23,885 nucleotides of DNA from Actinomycetes bacterium (GTDB lineage: Bacteria > Actinomycetota > Actinomycetes > Actinomycetales > Microbacteriaceae), in the NCBI GenBank assembly GCA_023457615.1, contig JAEWKY010000013.1, positions 1 through 23,885 on the forward strand, read 5' to 3'. Positions 1 to 6,466 of the stretch are shown here, in pieces. Made by a program: the position numbers and the translations under genes. Within the stretch, counting starts at the first letter, position 1. The number at the start of each line of letters is the position of its first letter. The notes under the pieces were generated by a model, which did no database searches, had not been told where the DNA came from, and saw only the letters and a list, made by a program, of their open reading frames with translations.

Positions 1-178
1 GTCGCGGGCCGAGGTCGGTGGCGTGAGCGAGGGCGAAACCGCCGATCCCGCCCACGGCGAGGGCCGCGACCACGGCCAGCGCGCCGACGAGCGGTGTGAG
101 CCGACGGCGCTGCGGTCGTTCCGGAACGGGGGCCGACGGCGAAGCCGGGGACGCCTCGGGAGTGCTCGTGTCTGTCAT
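1..178 (-). CDS. Partial membrane-anchored protein (N-terminus only)
   Basis: The minus strand opens with ATG at 178-176 and stays open to the window edge, giving 59 residues. The protein begins with an acidic, Pro/Ser/Ala-rich tail of about 20 residues (MTDTSTPEASPAS...), then a basic patch PQRRR. A hydrophobic stretch of about 25 residues rich in Ala, Val and Gly follows (LVGALAVVAALAVGGIGGFALAH). This is the layout of a single-pass or signal-anchored actinobacterial protein with a cytoplasmic tail and an exported C-terminal part. The C-terminal part lies outside the window, so its function cannot be named. It is transcribed away from the IclR gene, with about 70 bases between the two starts. 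No clear ribosome binding site is visible. Confidence 0.6.
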   Translation of the reverse strand, partial: MTDTSTPEASPASPSAPVPERPQRRRLTPLVGALAVVAALAVGGIGGFALAHATDLGPR

Positions 179-221
179 GGGCAGAGCGTGGCGTGCGCGG
201 CTATGGGGTGCCTATGGATCC

Positions 222-250
222 GCCCCATGCCTCCACGACCACAATGGGGC
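222..250. promoter_or_regulatory. Inverted repeat in the divergent promoter region before iclR
   Basis: GCCCCAT at 222-228 and ATGGGGC at 244-250 form perfect 7-base arms around a 15-base spacer. A third ATGGGG lies at 203-208. The repeat abuts the chosen start codon of the IclR gene and lies between two divergent genes. An autoregulatory operator is therefore possible, but there is no family consensus to support it. Confidence 0.3.
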
Positions 251-1045
251 ATGGCCTCCGAGAAGCCGGCGATGCCGGGGGTGGATGCGGCGCTGCGGCT
301 GCTGACGTTCCTCGCCGCCCAGCGGGGTCCGGTCGCGGCGGCGACCGTGCAGCGCGAGCTCGGCCTGCCGCGGTCGTCGACCTACAAGCTGCTGCGGTCG
401 CTCGAGAGCCAGGGCTTCGTGCTGCGGCTGCCCGACGAGAAGCGGTACGGACTCGGGCTCGCGGCGTTCGAGCTGAGCTCCGGGTTCTCGCGTCAGGAGC
501 CGCTCACGCGTCTCGGCGCCCCGCTGCTCGCGCGGCTCGTCGACCGCGTCGGGGAGAGTGCGCACCTCTCGGTGCTGCACGGCCGCGACGTCGTCTACCT
601 CATCGAGGAGCGCGCGCGGAACCGCCCGTCGCTCGTCACCGAGGTCGGCGTCCGACTGCCCGCCGACATCACGGCGAGCGGTCGGGCGATGCTCGCCCTG
701 CTGCCACCGGCGCAGCTGCGGGCGCTGTACCCGTCGGATGCCGCGTTCGGGTCGCGCACCGCCGAACCGTTGACCTACTGGAAGCTGCGATCGCTGCTCG
801 ACGAAACCCGTCGAGCAGGTTACGCGACCGAAGACGGCGAGGTGACCGCCGGAATCGCCTCGGTGGCGGTGGGGGTCTCCGACCACGCCGGGTGGCCCGT
901 CGCCGCCGTCGCGATCACCTTCGAGAGCGGCACCCCGCGCCCCGACCTCGTGGATGCCGCCCGCGACGTCGCGACCGACCTCGCGAGATCAATCCGCGGG
1001 TTGAGTGCCCGCGCGGCGGGTGTATCGAAACCCACCGACGAGTAA
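251..1045 (+). CDS. hutR: IclR-family transcriptional regulator, probable hut repressor (HutR-like)
   Basis: The 264-residue protein has the usual IclR size and layout. A winged helix-turn-helix lies at about residues 8-70 (GVDAALRLLTFLA..., then LGLPRSSTYKLLRSLESQGFV). The effector-binding domain with the LSVLHGRDVVYLIEE and ITASGRAML segments follows. I chose ATG 251 because the family homology begins there. The reading frame is open back to 23, but that extension is Arg-rich and non-homologous. No strong Shine-Dalgarno sequence is present. The gene lies directly before the hut operon in the same direction. In Corynebacterium resistens an IclR protein (HutR) represses hut genes, so the role here is inferred by analogy and supported by the palindrome at 1097-1112. 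The last residues (about RGLSARAAGVSKPTDE) are encoded by a hairpin-forming, REP-like stretch. The symbol is tentative. Confidence 0.8.
   Translation: MASEKPAMPGVDAALRLLTFLAAQRGPVAAATVQRELGLPRSSTYKLLRSLESQGFVLRLPDEKRYGLGLAAFELSSGFSRQEPLTRLGAPLLARLVDRVGESAHLSVLHGRDVVYLIEERARNRPSLVTEVGVRLPADITASGRAMLALLPPAQLRALYPSDAAFGSRTAEPLTYWKLRSLLDETRRAGYATEDGEVTAGIASVAVGVSDHAGWPVAAVAITFESGTPRPDLVDAARDVATDLARSIRGLSARAAGVSKPTDE
998..1033. repeat. REP-like imperfect hairpin forming the 3' end of the IclR gene
   Basis: GGGTT (998-1002) faces AACCC (1029-1033), and inside them CCCGC (1008-1012) faces GCGGG (1016-1020) around a GCG loop. The whole lies within the last codons of the IclR gene. The words around it (gggttgagt, gtatcgaaaccc, tcgagacaccgcgcgg) resemble dispersed extragenic palindromes I associate from memory with Microbacteriaceae genomes. 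No second copy is visible in this window, so repeat status is an inference. It may also weaken transcription at the end of the gene. Confidence 0.4.
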
Positions 1046-1096
1046 CCCGGGAGCGATCTCGAGACACCGCGCGGCCTCGACCCACGGCTCCAGCTC

Positions 1097-1112
1097 GTCT
1101 CGAATACGAGAC
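1097..1112. promoter_or_regulatory. Probable HutR (IclR-type) operator upstream of hutH
   Basis: GTCTCGAATACGAGAC has perfect 6-base arms around AATA. Its inner 14 bases, TCTCGAATACGAGA, follow the published corynebacterial HutR box TCTGwwATwCCAGA at 11 of 14 positions. Two of the three differences are a symmetric G/C swap in the two arms. It lies 55-70 bases upstream of the hutH start and 52 bases after the IclR stop. A TCTCGAGA palindrome at 1057-1064 may be an auxiliary half-site. Confidence 0.6.
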
Positions 1113-1132
1113 AGAGGATGCGCGCATCCTCT
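1113..1132. promoter_or_regulatory. Perfect 20-base palindrome between hut operator and hutH
   Basis: AGAGGATGCGCGCATCCTCT is identical to its own reverse complement. It begins one base after the end of the preceding palindrome and ends 34 bases before the hutH start codon. It could be a second regulator site overlapping the promoter or transcript leader, or a hairpin in the hut leader RNA. No T-run follows it, so it is not a typical terminator. Confidence 0.5.
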
Positions 1133-1166
1133 CGATCCCGGCGGGGGCCGCGAGCAGCATGGGCGC

Positions 1167-2684
1167 ATGAGCGTCACCGTGGGCATCGGAGCCGTGAGCA
1201 TCGAGGAGGTCGTCGCCGTCGCACGGCACGACGCTCCTGTCCGACTGAGCGACGAGGCGCTCGACGCGATCGCCGCATCCCGCCGCATCATCGACGACCT
1301 CGCCGCCGACCCGGTGCCGCACTACGGCGTCTCGACCGGCTTCGGCGCCCTCGCGACCACGCACATCCCGCTCGAGCGCCGGCAGCAGCTGCAGCGCTCG
1401 CTCGTGCGCAGCCACGCGGCGGGCACCGGGCCGCTCGTGGAGCGCGAGGTCGTGCGCGCGACGATGCTGCTGCGGCTCTCGACCCTCGCCACCGGACGCA
1501 CCGGCGTGCGCCCCGAGGTGGCCGAGCTCTACGCGGCGATGCTCAACGCCGGCATCACCCCCGACGTCCGCGAGTTCGGCAGCCTCGGATGCTCGGGCGA
1601 CCTGGCTCCGCTCGCGCATCTCGCGCTCGCGGCGATGGGCGAGGGCCAGGTGACGGTCGGCGACGAGCGGATGTCGGCATCCGAAGCTCTCGCAGCCGCG
1701 GGGCTGGAACCGGTCGTGCTCGCCGAGAAGGAGGGGCTCGCCCTCATCAACGGCACCGACGGCATGCTCGGGATGCTCGCACTCGCGATCTGCGACCTCG
1801 GCGCCCTGCTCACCCTCGCCGACGTGATCGCCGCGATGAGCATCGAGGGGCTGGCCGGCACCGACGCCGTCTTCGCCGAAGACCTGCACGCGCTGCGGCC
1901 GCATCCCGGCCAGGCCGAGTCGGCGGCGACGATGCGGGCGGTGCTGAAGGGCTCCCCGGTGCTCGAGGCCCACCGCACGAAGGGCTTCACGCGGGTGCAG
2001 GATGCCTACTCGCTGCGCTGCGCCCCGCAGGTGCACGGGGCCGCGCGCGACACCCTCGCGCACGCCCGGGTCGTCGCCGAGCGCGAGCTCGCGAGCGCGA
2101 TCGACAACCCCGTCGTGACGCTCGACGGACGGCTCGAGTCGAACGGCAACTTCCACGGCGCCCCCGTCGGCTACGTGCTCGACTTCCTCGCGATCGCGGT
2201 GGCGGATGTCGCGTCGATGAGCGAGCGGCGCACCGACAGGTTCCTCGACAAGACCCGCAACGGCGGGCTGCCGCCGTTCCTCGCCGACGACCCCGGCGTC
2301 GACTCGGGGCTCATGATCGCGCAGTACACGGCCGCGGGCATCGTGAGCGAGCTCAAGCGCCTGGCCGTGCCGGCATCCGTCGACTCCATCCCGACGAGCG
2401 CGATGCAGGAGGACCACGTCTCGATGGGGTGGCACGCGGCGCGCAAGCTGCGTCGCAGCCTCGACGGACTCGGGCGCGTGCTCGCCGTCGAGCTCATCGC
2501 CGCCGCGCGCGGCATCGAGCTGCGCGGCGAGGGCTCCTCCCCGTTCTCGACGCGGGTGATCTCGCTGCTGCGCGAGACGGTTCCCGGCGTCGGCCCCGAC
2601 CGTTACCTCGCCCCCGAGATCGACGCCGCAGTGGCGCTCGTGCAGGGCGGTTCACTCGACACCCTCGTGAAGGAGATGCGATGA
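1167..2684 (+). CDS. hutH: Histidine ammonia-lyase
   Basis: This cytoplasmic enzyme removes ammonia from L-histidine to give urocanate, the first step of histidine breakdown. The 505 residues are normal for the family. The active-site loop reads GSLGCSGDLAPLAH, so the autocatalytic MIO cofactor would form from Cys142-Ser143-Gly144 rather than the commoner Ala-Ser-Gly. Cys is permitted in the family signature and is, as I recall, found in streptomycete enzymes. The conserved N-terminal YGVSTGFG, LINGTDGM and YSLRCAPQVHG segments are present. ATG 1167 is chosen because homology starts there (MSVTVGIGAVSIEEV); the frame continues upstream without homology. Its TGA overlaps the hutU ATG. It is the first gene of the operon and sits just behind two palindromes. 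Confidence 0.96.
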   Translation: MSVTVGIGAVSIEEVVAVARHDAPVRLSDEALDAIAASRRIIDDLAADPVPHYGVSTGFGALATTHIPLERRQQLQRSLVRSHAAGTGPLVEREVVRATMLLRLSTLATGRTGVRPEVAELYAAMLNAGITPDVREFGSLGCSGDLAPLAHLALAAMGEGQVTVGDERMSASEALAAAGLEPVVLAEKEGLALINGTDGMLGMLALAICDLGALLTLADVIAAMSIEGLAGTDAVFAEDLHALRPHPGQAESAATMRAVLKGSPVLEAHRTKGFTRVQDAYSLRCAPQVHGAARDTLAHARVVAERELASAIDNPVVTLDGRLESNGNFHGAPVGYVLDFLAIAVADVASMSERRTDRFLDKTRNGGLPPFLADDPGVDSGLMIAQYTAAGIVSELKRLAVPASVDSIPTSAMQEDHVSMGWHAARKLRRSLDGLGRVLAVELIAAARGIELRGEGSSPFSTRVISLLRETVPGVGPDRYLAPEIDAAVALVQGGSLDTLVKEMR

Positions 2685-4339
2685 CATCCGGCCCCCGTCC
2701 CGTGCGCGCCTACCGCGGCACGCAGCTGCACACCCTCGGCTGGCCGCAGGAGGCGGCGCTGCGGATGCTGCAGAACAACCTCGATCCCGAGGTGGCCGAG
2801 CATCCCGACGAGCTCGTCGTCTACGGCGGCACGGGTCGCGCTGCCCGGGATTGGGCGAGCTTCGACGCGATCACCCGCACGCTCGAGACGCTCAAGGGCG
2901 ACGAGACGCTGCTCGTGCAGTCGGGCAAGCCGGTCGGCGTGCTGCAGACGCACGAGTGGGCGCCGCGCGTGCTGCTCGCCAACTCGAACCTCGTGGGCGA
3001 CTGGGCGAACTGGGACGAGTTCCGGCGGCTCGAGGCGCTCGGGCTGACGATGTACGGCCAGATGACGGCCGGCTCGTGGATCTACATCGGCACGCAGGGC
3101 ATCCTGCAGGGCACCTACGAGACGTTCGCCGCGGTCGCCGCCAAGCGGTTCGGCGGGTCTCTGGCGGGGACCATCACGCTCACGGCCGGGCTCGGCGGCA
3201 TGGGCGGCGCGCAGCCGCTCGCGGTGACGATGAACGACGGCGTCGCGATCGTCGTGGATGTCGACCCCTCGCGTCTCGCGCGGCGCATCGAGCACCGGTA
3301 CCTGGATGTCATGGCCGTCTCTGTGGAGGACGCCCTGTCGCAGGCGTACGCGGCTCGGGATGCGCGCAAGCCCCTGTCGATCGGAGTGCTCGGCAACGCG
3401 GCCGCGGTGTTCCCTGACCTCCTCGCGCGCGGCGCCGAGATCGACATCGTCACCGACCAGACGAGTGCCCACGATCCGCTCGCGTACTTGCCGCTCGAGT
3501 ACTCGATCGACGAGTGGTCCTCGGCCCGCACCCGTGACCCGCTCGGGTTCGCGGCGGCTGCGCGGAACTCGATGGCCCGGCACGTCGAGGCGATGGTCGG
3601 GTTCCAGAAGGCGGGGGCCGAGGTCTTCGACTACGGCAACAACATCCGCACGGAGGCACTCGCGGCGGGGTATGCCGATGCGTTCGCGTTCCCGGGCTTC
3701 GTGCCCGCCTACATCCGCCCCCTCTTCGCCGAGGGCAAGGGCCCGTTCCGCTGGGCGGCGCTCTCGGGCGACCCCGCCGACATCGCGGCGACCGATCGCG
3801 CCATCCTCGAGCTGTTCCCCGAGAACGAGTCGCTCGCCCGGTGGATCAAGCTCGCAGGGGAGCGCGTGCACTTCCAGGGGCTGCCCGCGCGCATCTGCTG
3901 GCTCGGCTACGGCGAACGGGATGTCGCCGGCCTGCGCTTCAACGACATGGTCGCGTCGGGCGAGCTCAGCGCTCCGCTCGCGATCGGCCGCGACCACCTC
4001 GACGCAGGATCGGTCGCCTCGCCCTACCGCGAGACGGAGGCGATGCTCGACGGCTCCGACGCGATCGCCGACTGGCCGCTGCTCAACGCGCTCGTCAACA
4101 CCGCGTCGGGGGCATCCTGGGTGTCGATCCACCACGGAGGAGGTGTCGGCATCGGACGCTCGATCCACGCCGGCCAGGTGACGGTGGCCGACGGCACGGC
4201 GCTCGCGGGCGAGAAGATCGCGCGCGTGCTGCGCAACGACCCGGGCATGGGCGTGATCCGCCACGTGGATGCCGGCTACCAGGAGGCCGTCGACACGGCG
4301 TCGCGGCTCGGGGTGCGCGTGCCGATGGCCGAGGGATGA
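2681..4339 (+). CDS. hutU: Urocanate hydratase (urocanase)
   Basis: Urocanase converts urocanate to 4-imidazolone-5-propionate using tightly bound NAD+ as an electrophile. The 552-residue protein opens with the typical RGTQLHTLGWPQEAALRMLQNNL segment and YGGTGRAARDW. It contains the NAD-binding glycine loop GLGGMGG (about 170-176). The active-site cysteine region ARICWLGYGERD has Cys406 in the place of the catalytic-region Cys410 of the Pseudomonas enzyme. The C-terminal NTASGASWVSIHHGGGVGIG motif is intact. The start ATG overlaps the hutH stop (ATGA), with an AAGGAG ribosome binding site at about 2670-2675 inside hutH, so translational coupling is likely. No oddities were seen. Confidence 0.97.
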   Translation: MTSGPRPVRAYRGTQLHTLGWPQEAALRMLQNNLDPEVAEHPDELVVYGGTGRAARDWASFDAITRTLETLKGDETLLVQSGKPVGVLQTHEWAPRVLLANSNLVGDWANWDEFRRLEALGLTMYGQMTAGSWIYIGTQGILQGTYETFAAVAAKRFGGSLAGTITLTAGLGGMGGAQPLAVTMNDGVAIVVDVDPSRLARRIEHRYLDVMAVSVEDALSQAYAARDARKPLSIGVLGNAAAVFPDLLARGAEIDIVTDQTSAHDPLAYLPLEYSIDEWSSARTRDPLGFAAAARNSMARHVEAMVGFQKAGAEVFDYGNNIRTEALAAGYADAFAFPGFVPAYIRPLFAEGKGPFRWAALSGDPADIAATDRAILELFPENESLARWIKLAGERVHFQGLPARICWLGYGERDVAGLRFNDMVASGELSAPLAIGRDHLDAGSVASPYRETEAMLDGSDAIADWPLLNALVNTASGASWVSIHHGGGVGIGRSIHAGQVTVADGTALAGEKIARVLRNDPGMGVIRHVDAGYQEAVDTASRLGVRVPMAEG

Positions 4340-5163
4340 GCTTGTACGACGACCCCCTGTGGCCGCGCGCCGGGGGGTGGCCCGCGCCCACCGGGTATGC
4401 CGATGTGGTGATCGTCGGGGTGCCCACGTGGTCGCGGTCGATCACGCCCGGTTCGACGAACACGACGCCGGCCGCTGTTCGGGAAGCGCTGCGGCGGTAC
4501 TCGCTGACGACCGGGCTCGTGATCGCGGATGCGGGCGACCTCGTCGACCCGGACGCCTCGCCGTCCGAGGCGGCCGCCGCGATCGCCGCTCTGGATGCCG
4601 GGCTCGTGATCGCCCTCGGCGGCGACAACGCGGCGACGGTGCCGGTGGCCCTGGGTCGCCGGGCTGACGGGCTCGTCACCGTCGACGCCCACTACGACCT
4701 GCGCGACGGGTCGTCGAACGGTTCGCCTGTGCGCGAGCTGCTCGAGTCGGGAATCACCCGCGTGACCCAATTAGGTATCGAGCCGCTCGCGAACTCCGCC
4801 GCCTATGCCGCCCGCGCCGACGAGTGGGGCATCGAGGTCATCCCGCGCCGAGCACTGCAGGGTCAGGCGCTCGACGCCGTCATGCTCGCGACGATCGACG
4901 ACCTCGGAGCCTCACGGGTGCACGTCGACCTCGATGTCGACGCGTGCGACCGGGCGGTGGCCCCGGGATGCCCGGCGTCAGTTCCCGGGGGGCTCTCGGC
5001 ACTCGATCTGCGCAACGCCGCCTACGCCGCGGGAGCGCATCCGTCAGTCGTGTCGCTCGATCTCACCGAGGTGGACGCCGCGCTCGATGCCCCCGACGGA
5101 CGCACCGTGCGGCTCGTCGCGCTGTGCGTGCTCGAGGCGATCCGCGGGTACGGAACGCGATGA
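4336..5163 (+). CDS. hutG: Formimidoylglutamase, ureohydrolase (arginase/agmatinase) family
   Basis: The position in the operon predicts hydrolysis of N-formimino-L-glutamate to glutamate and formamide. The 275 residues carry the two-manganese ureohydrolase signatures: GGDN at 95-98, DAHYD at 117-121, and DLDVDACDRAVAPG with Asp200 and Asp202. In the first signature the usual metal ligand His (GGDH) is Asn98. In the third the usual DP after the Asp pair is DR. The other ligands (D117, H119, D121, D200, D202) are present, so a working but altered metal site is likely. The ATG overlaps the hutU stop and the TGA overlaps the hutI start. The alternative names agmatinase or guanidinobutyrase are possible from family alone, but the hut context argues for HutG. 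Confidence 0.88.
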   Translation: MSLYDDPLWPRAGGWPAPTGYADVVIVGVPTWSRSITPGSTNTTPAAVREALRRYSLTTGLVIADAGDLVDPDASPSEAAAAIAALDAGLVIALGGDNAATVPVALGRRADGLVTVDAHYDLRDGSSNGSPVRELLESGITRVTQLGIEPLANSAAYAARADEWGIEVIPRRALQGQALDAVMLATIDDLGASRVHVDLDVDACDRAVAPGCPASVPGGLSALDLRNAAYAAGAHPSVVSLDLTEVDAALDAPDGRTVRLVALCVLEAIRGYGTR

Positions 5164-6314
5164 GCCTCCTCGTCACCGGCATCGGCGAGCTCGTCGCGTT
5201 CACCGAGGAGTTCGACGTGATGCGGGATGCCGCGCTCGTCGTCGATGAGGGGAAGATCGCGTGGATCGGGCCTTCGTCAGCGCGGATTTCCGCGGATGAA
5301 GTTCTGGATGTCGAAGGTCGCGCGGTCATCCCGGGCTTCGTGGATTCGCACGGGCACCTCGTGTTCGCGGGCGATCGTGCCGACGAGTTCACCGCGCGGA
5401 TGGCGGGGGAGAAGTACGAGGCCGGGGGCATCCGTCGCACGGTGAGGCTGACTCGCGAGGCCTCCGATGCGGCGCTCGCCGCCAACGCGGAACGGCTCGT
5501 CGCCGAAGCGCGGGCGCAGGGCACCACGACGATCGAGATCAAGTCGGGCTACGGGCTCACCGTCGCCGACGAGGAGCGGTCTCTGCGGATCGCGTCGTCG
5601 TTGACCTCCGAGACCACGTTCCTCGGTGCGCACGTCGTGCCCCACGGCATCTCGCGCGAAGACTACGTCGACCTCGTCTGCGGTTCGATGCTCGCTGCCG
5701 CCGCTCCGTACTCGCGATGGATCGACGTGTTCTGCGAGACCGGAGCGTTCACGGTCGACGAGACCCGCCGCGTCCTCACCGCCGGTCGCGACGCCGGCCT
5801 GGGCTTGCGGATGCACGCCGCCCAACTCGGCCCCTCACCCGAGGCGATCGCGCTCGGCGTCGAGCTGGATGCGGCATCCATCGACCACTGCACCTACCTG
5901 ACCGACGCGGATATCGACGCGCTCGCCGGATCGTCGACGGTCGCGACGCTGCTGCCCGGCGTCGACTTCTCGACGCGACACCCCTATCCGGATGCTCGCC
6001 GCCTCGTGGATGCCGGCGTCACCGTCGCCCTCGCGTGCGACTGCAACCCCGGCTCGTCATACACGACGTCGATGGCGTTCTGCATCGCCGTCGGCGTGCG
6101 GGATCTGGGGCTCACGCCGCTCGAGGCGGTGCGGGCCGCGACTCTGGGCGGAGCTGCCGCGCTACGGCGGTCGGACATCGGGCACCTGTCGGTCGGCGCA
6201 GCCGCTGACCTGGTGGTGCTGGATGCCCCCTCTTACGTGCACCTGGCCTACCGCCCGGGGGTGCCGCTCGTGCACCAGGTGCTCTCGTCGTCGCCGGGCG
6301 CCGCGTTGGGTTAG
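5160..6314 (+). CDS. hutI: Imidazolonepropionase
   Basis: This amidohydrolase-family metalloenzyme opens imidazolone-5-propionate to N-formimino-glutamate. The 384 residues include the metal-binding HGH (His64, His66) in VDSHGHLVFAGDRADEF. Other signatures are KYEAGGIRRTV, IEIKSGYGL, the second metal-site histidine in FLGAHVVP, AAQLGPSPEA and the catalytic Asp region ACDCNPGSSYT. Start ATG 5160 overlaps the hutG stop, completing a run of four genes with identical 4-base overlaps. The gene ends with TAG at 6312-6314, only 10 bases before a tRNA gene. The order H-U-G-I covers the whole four-step route; no histidine permease gene is visible nearby. Confidence 0.96.
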   Translation: MSLLVTGIGELVAFTEEFDVMRDAALVVDEGKIAWIGPSSARISADEVLDVEGRAVIPGFVDSHGHLVFAGDRADEFTARMAGEKYEAGGIRRTVRLTREASDAALAANAERLVAEARAQGTTTIEIKSGYGLTVADEERSLRIASSLTSETTFLGAHVVPHGISREDYVDLVCGSMLAAAAPYSRWIDVFCETGAFTVDETRRVLTAGRDAGLGLRMHAAQLGPSPEAIALGVELDAASIDHCTYLTDADIDALAGSSTVATLLPGVDFSTRHPYPDARRLVDAGVTVALACDCNPGSSYTTSMAFCIAVGVRDLGLTPLEAVRAATLGGAAALRRSDIGHLSVGAAADLVVLDAPSYVHLAYRPGVPLVHQVLSSSPGAALG

Positions 6315-6317
6315 GAT
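6312..6317 (+). promoter_or_regulatory. Possible -10 box for the tRNA overlapping the hutI stop codon
   Basis: TAGGAT fits the actinobacterial TAnnnT -10 pattern, and its TAG is the hutI stop codon. Transcription from it would begin very close to the mature tRNA 5' end at 6325. No good -35 is visible at about 6289-6294. Read-through from the hut operon is the alternative. Confidence 0.3.
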
Positions 6318-6324
6318 CGTCGAC

Positions 6325-6411
6325 GGTACCGTGTCCGAGCGGCCGAAGGAGCATGTCTCGAAAACATGTGATGGTGCAAGCCATCCGTGGGTTCAAATCC
6401 CACCGGTACCG
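6325..6411 (+). tRNA. tRNA-Ser(CGA)
   Basis: The 87-base gene folds as a class II tRNA. The acceptor stem is GGTACCG (6325-6331) with CGGTACC (6404-6410), followed by discriminator G6411. The anticodon stem is CATGT/ACATG around loop CTCGAAA, with anticodon CGA at 6359-6361. A long variable arm (about tgatggtgcaagccatcc) follows, then T arm GTGGG-TTCAAAT-CCCAC. The anticodon reads the serine codon UCG. The CCA end is not encoded (CCG follows). The 3' end is the insertion point of two IS elements, yet the mature sequence is intact. Confidence 0.95.
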
Positions 6412-6412
6412 C
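6400..6412 (+). repeat. Direct repeat copy 1: tRNA-Ser 3' terminus
   Basis: CCACCGGTACCGC covers the last T-stem bases, the 3' acceptor strand, the discriminator base and the next C. Identical 13-base copies lie at 7702-7714 and 9008-9020, so the three copies bracket the two IS elements. This copy is the native one. Confidence 0.9.
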
Positions 6413-6436
6413 CGCTGTCCTGTCTCAGGACATAGG

Positions 6437-6466
6437 AAACCCTCGAACTCACGAGTTCGGGGGTTT
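6437..6466. terminator. Bidirectional hairpin terminator in the left end of IS A, directly behind the tRNA
   Basis: CGAACTC (6444-6450) pairs with GAGTTCG (6453-6459). The stem extends outward through a T-G pair to AAACCC facing GGGTTT, and a TTTT run follows at 6464-6467. It overlaps the transposase stop codon and lies 26 bases after the mature tRNA end, so it can end both transcripts. Confidence 0.65.

Noticed and set aside
23..250. N-terminal extension of the IclR protein
   Set aside because: Family homology begins at 251. The extension overlaps the oppositely oriented membrane-protein gene and is low in meaningful structure.
1113..1132. The 20-bp palindrome as a Rho-independent terminator of the IclR gene
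   Set aside because: No T-run follows on either side and it lies too close to hutH. A regulatory site or leader hairpin fits better.
1005..1166. 54-residue extension of HutH
   Set aside because: It runs through both palindromes and the IclR end, and HutH homology begins at 1167.
915..2435. A 506-residue minus-strand frame opposite hutH (and similar ones at 2603-4264, 14091-16493 and 17726-18778)
   Set aside because: These are His/Arg/Asp-rich shadow frames caused by high-GC codon bias opposite well-recognised genes. They have no homology-like motifs or start signals.
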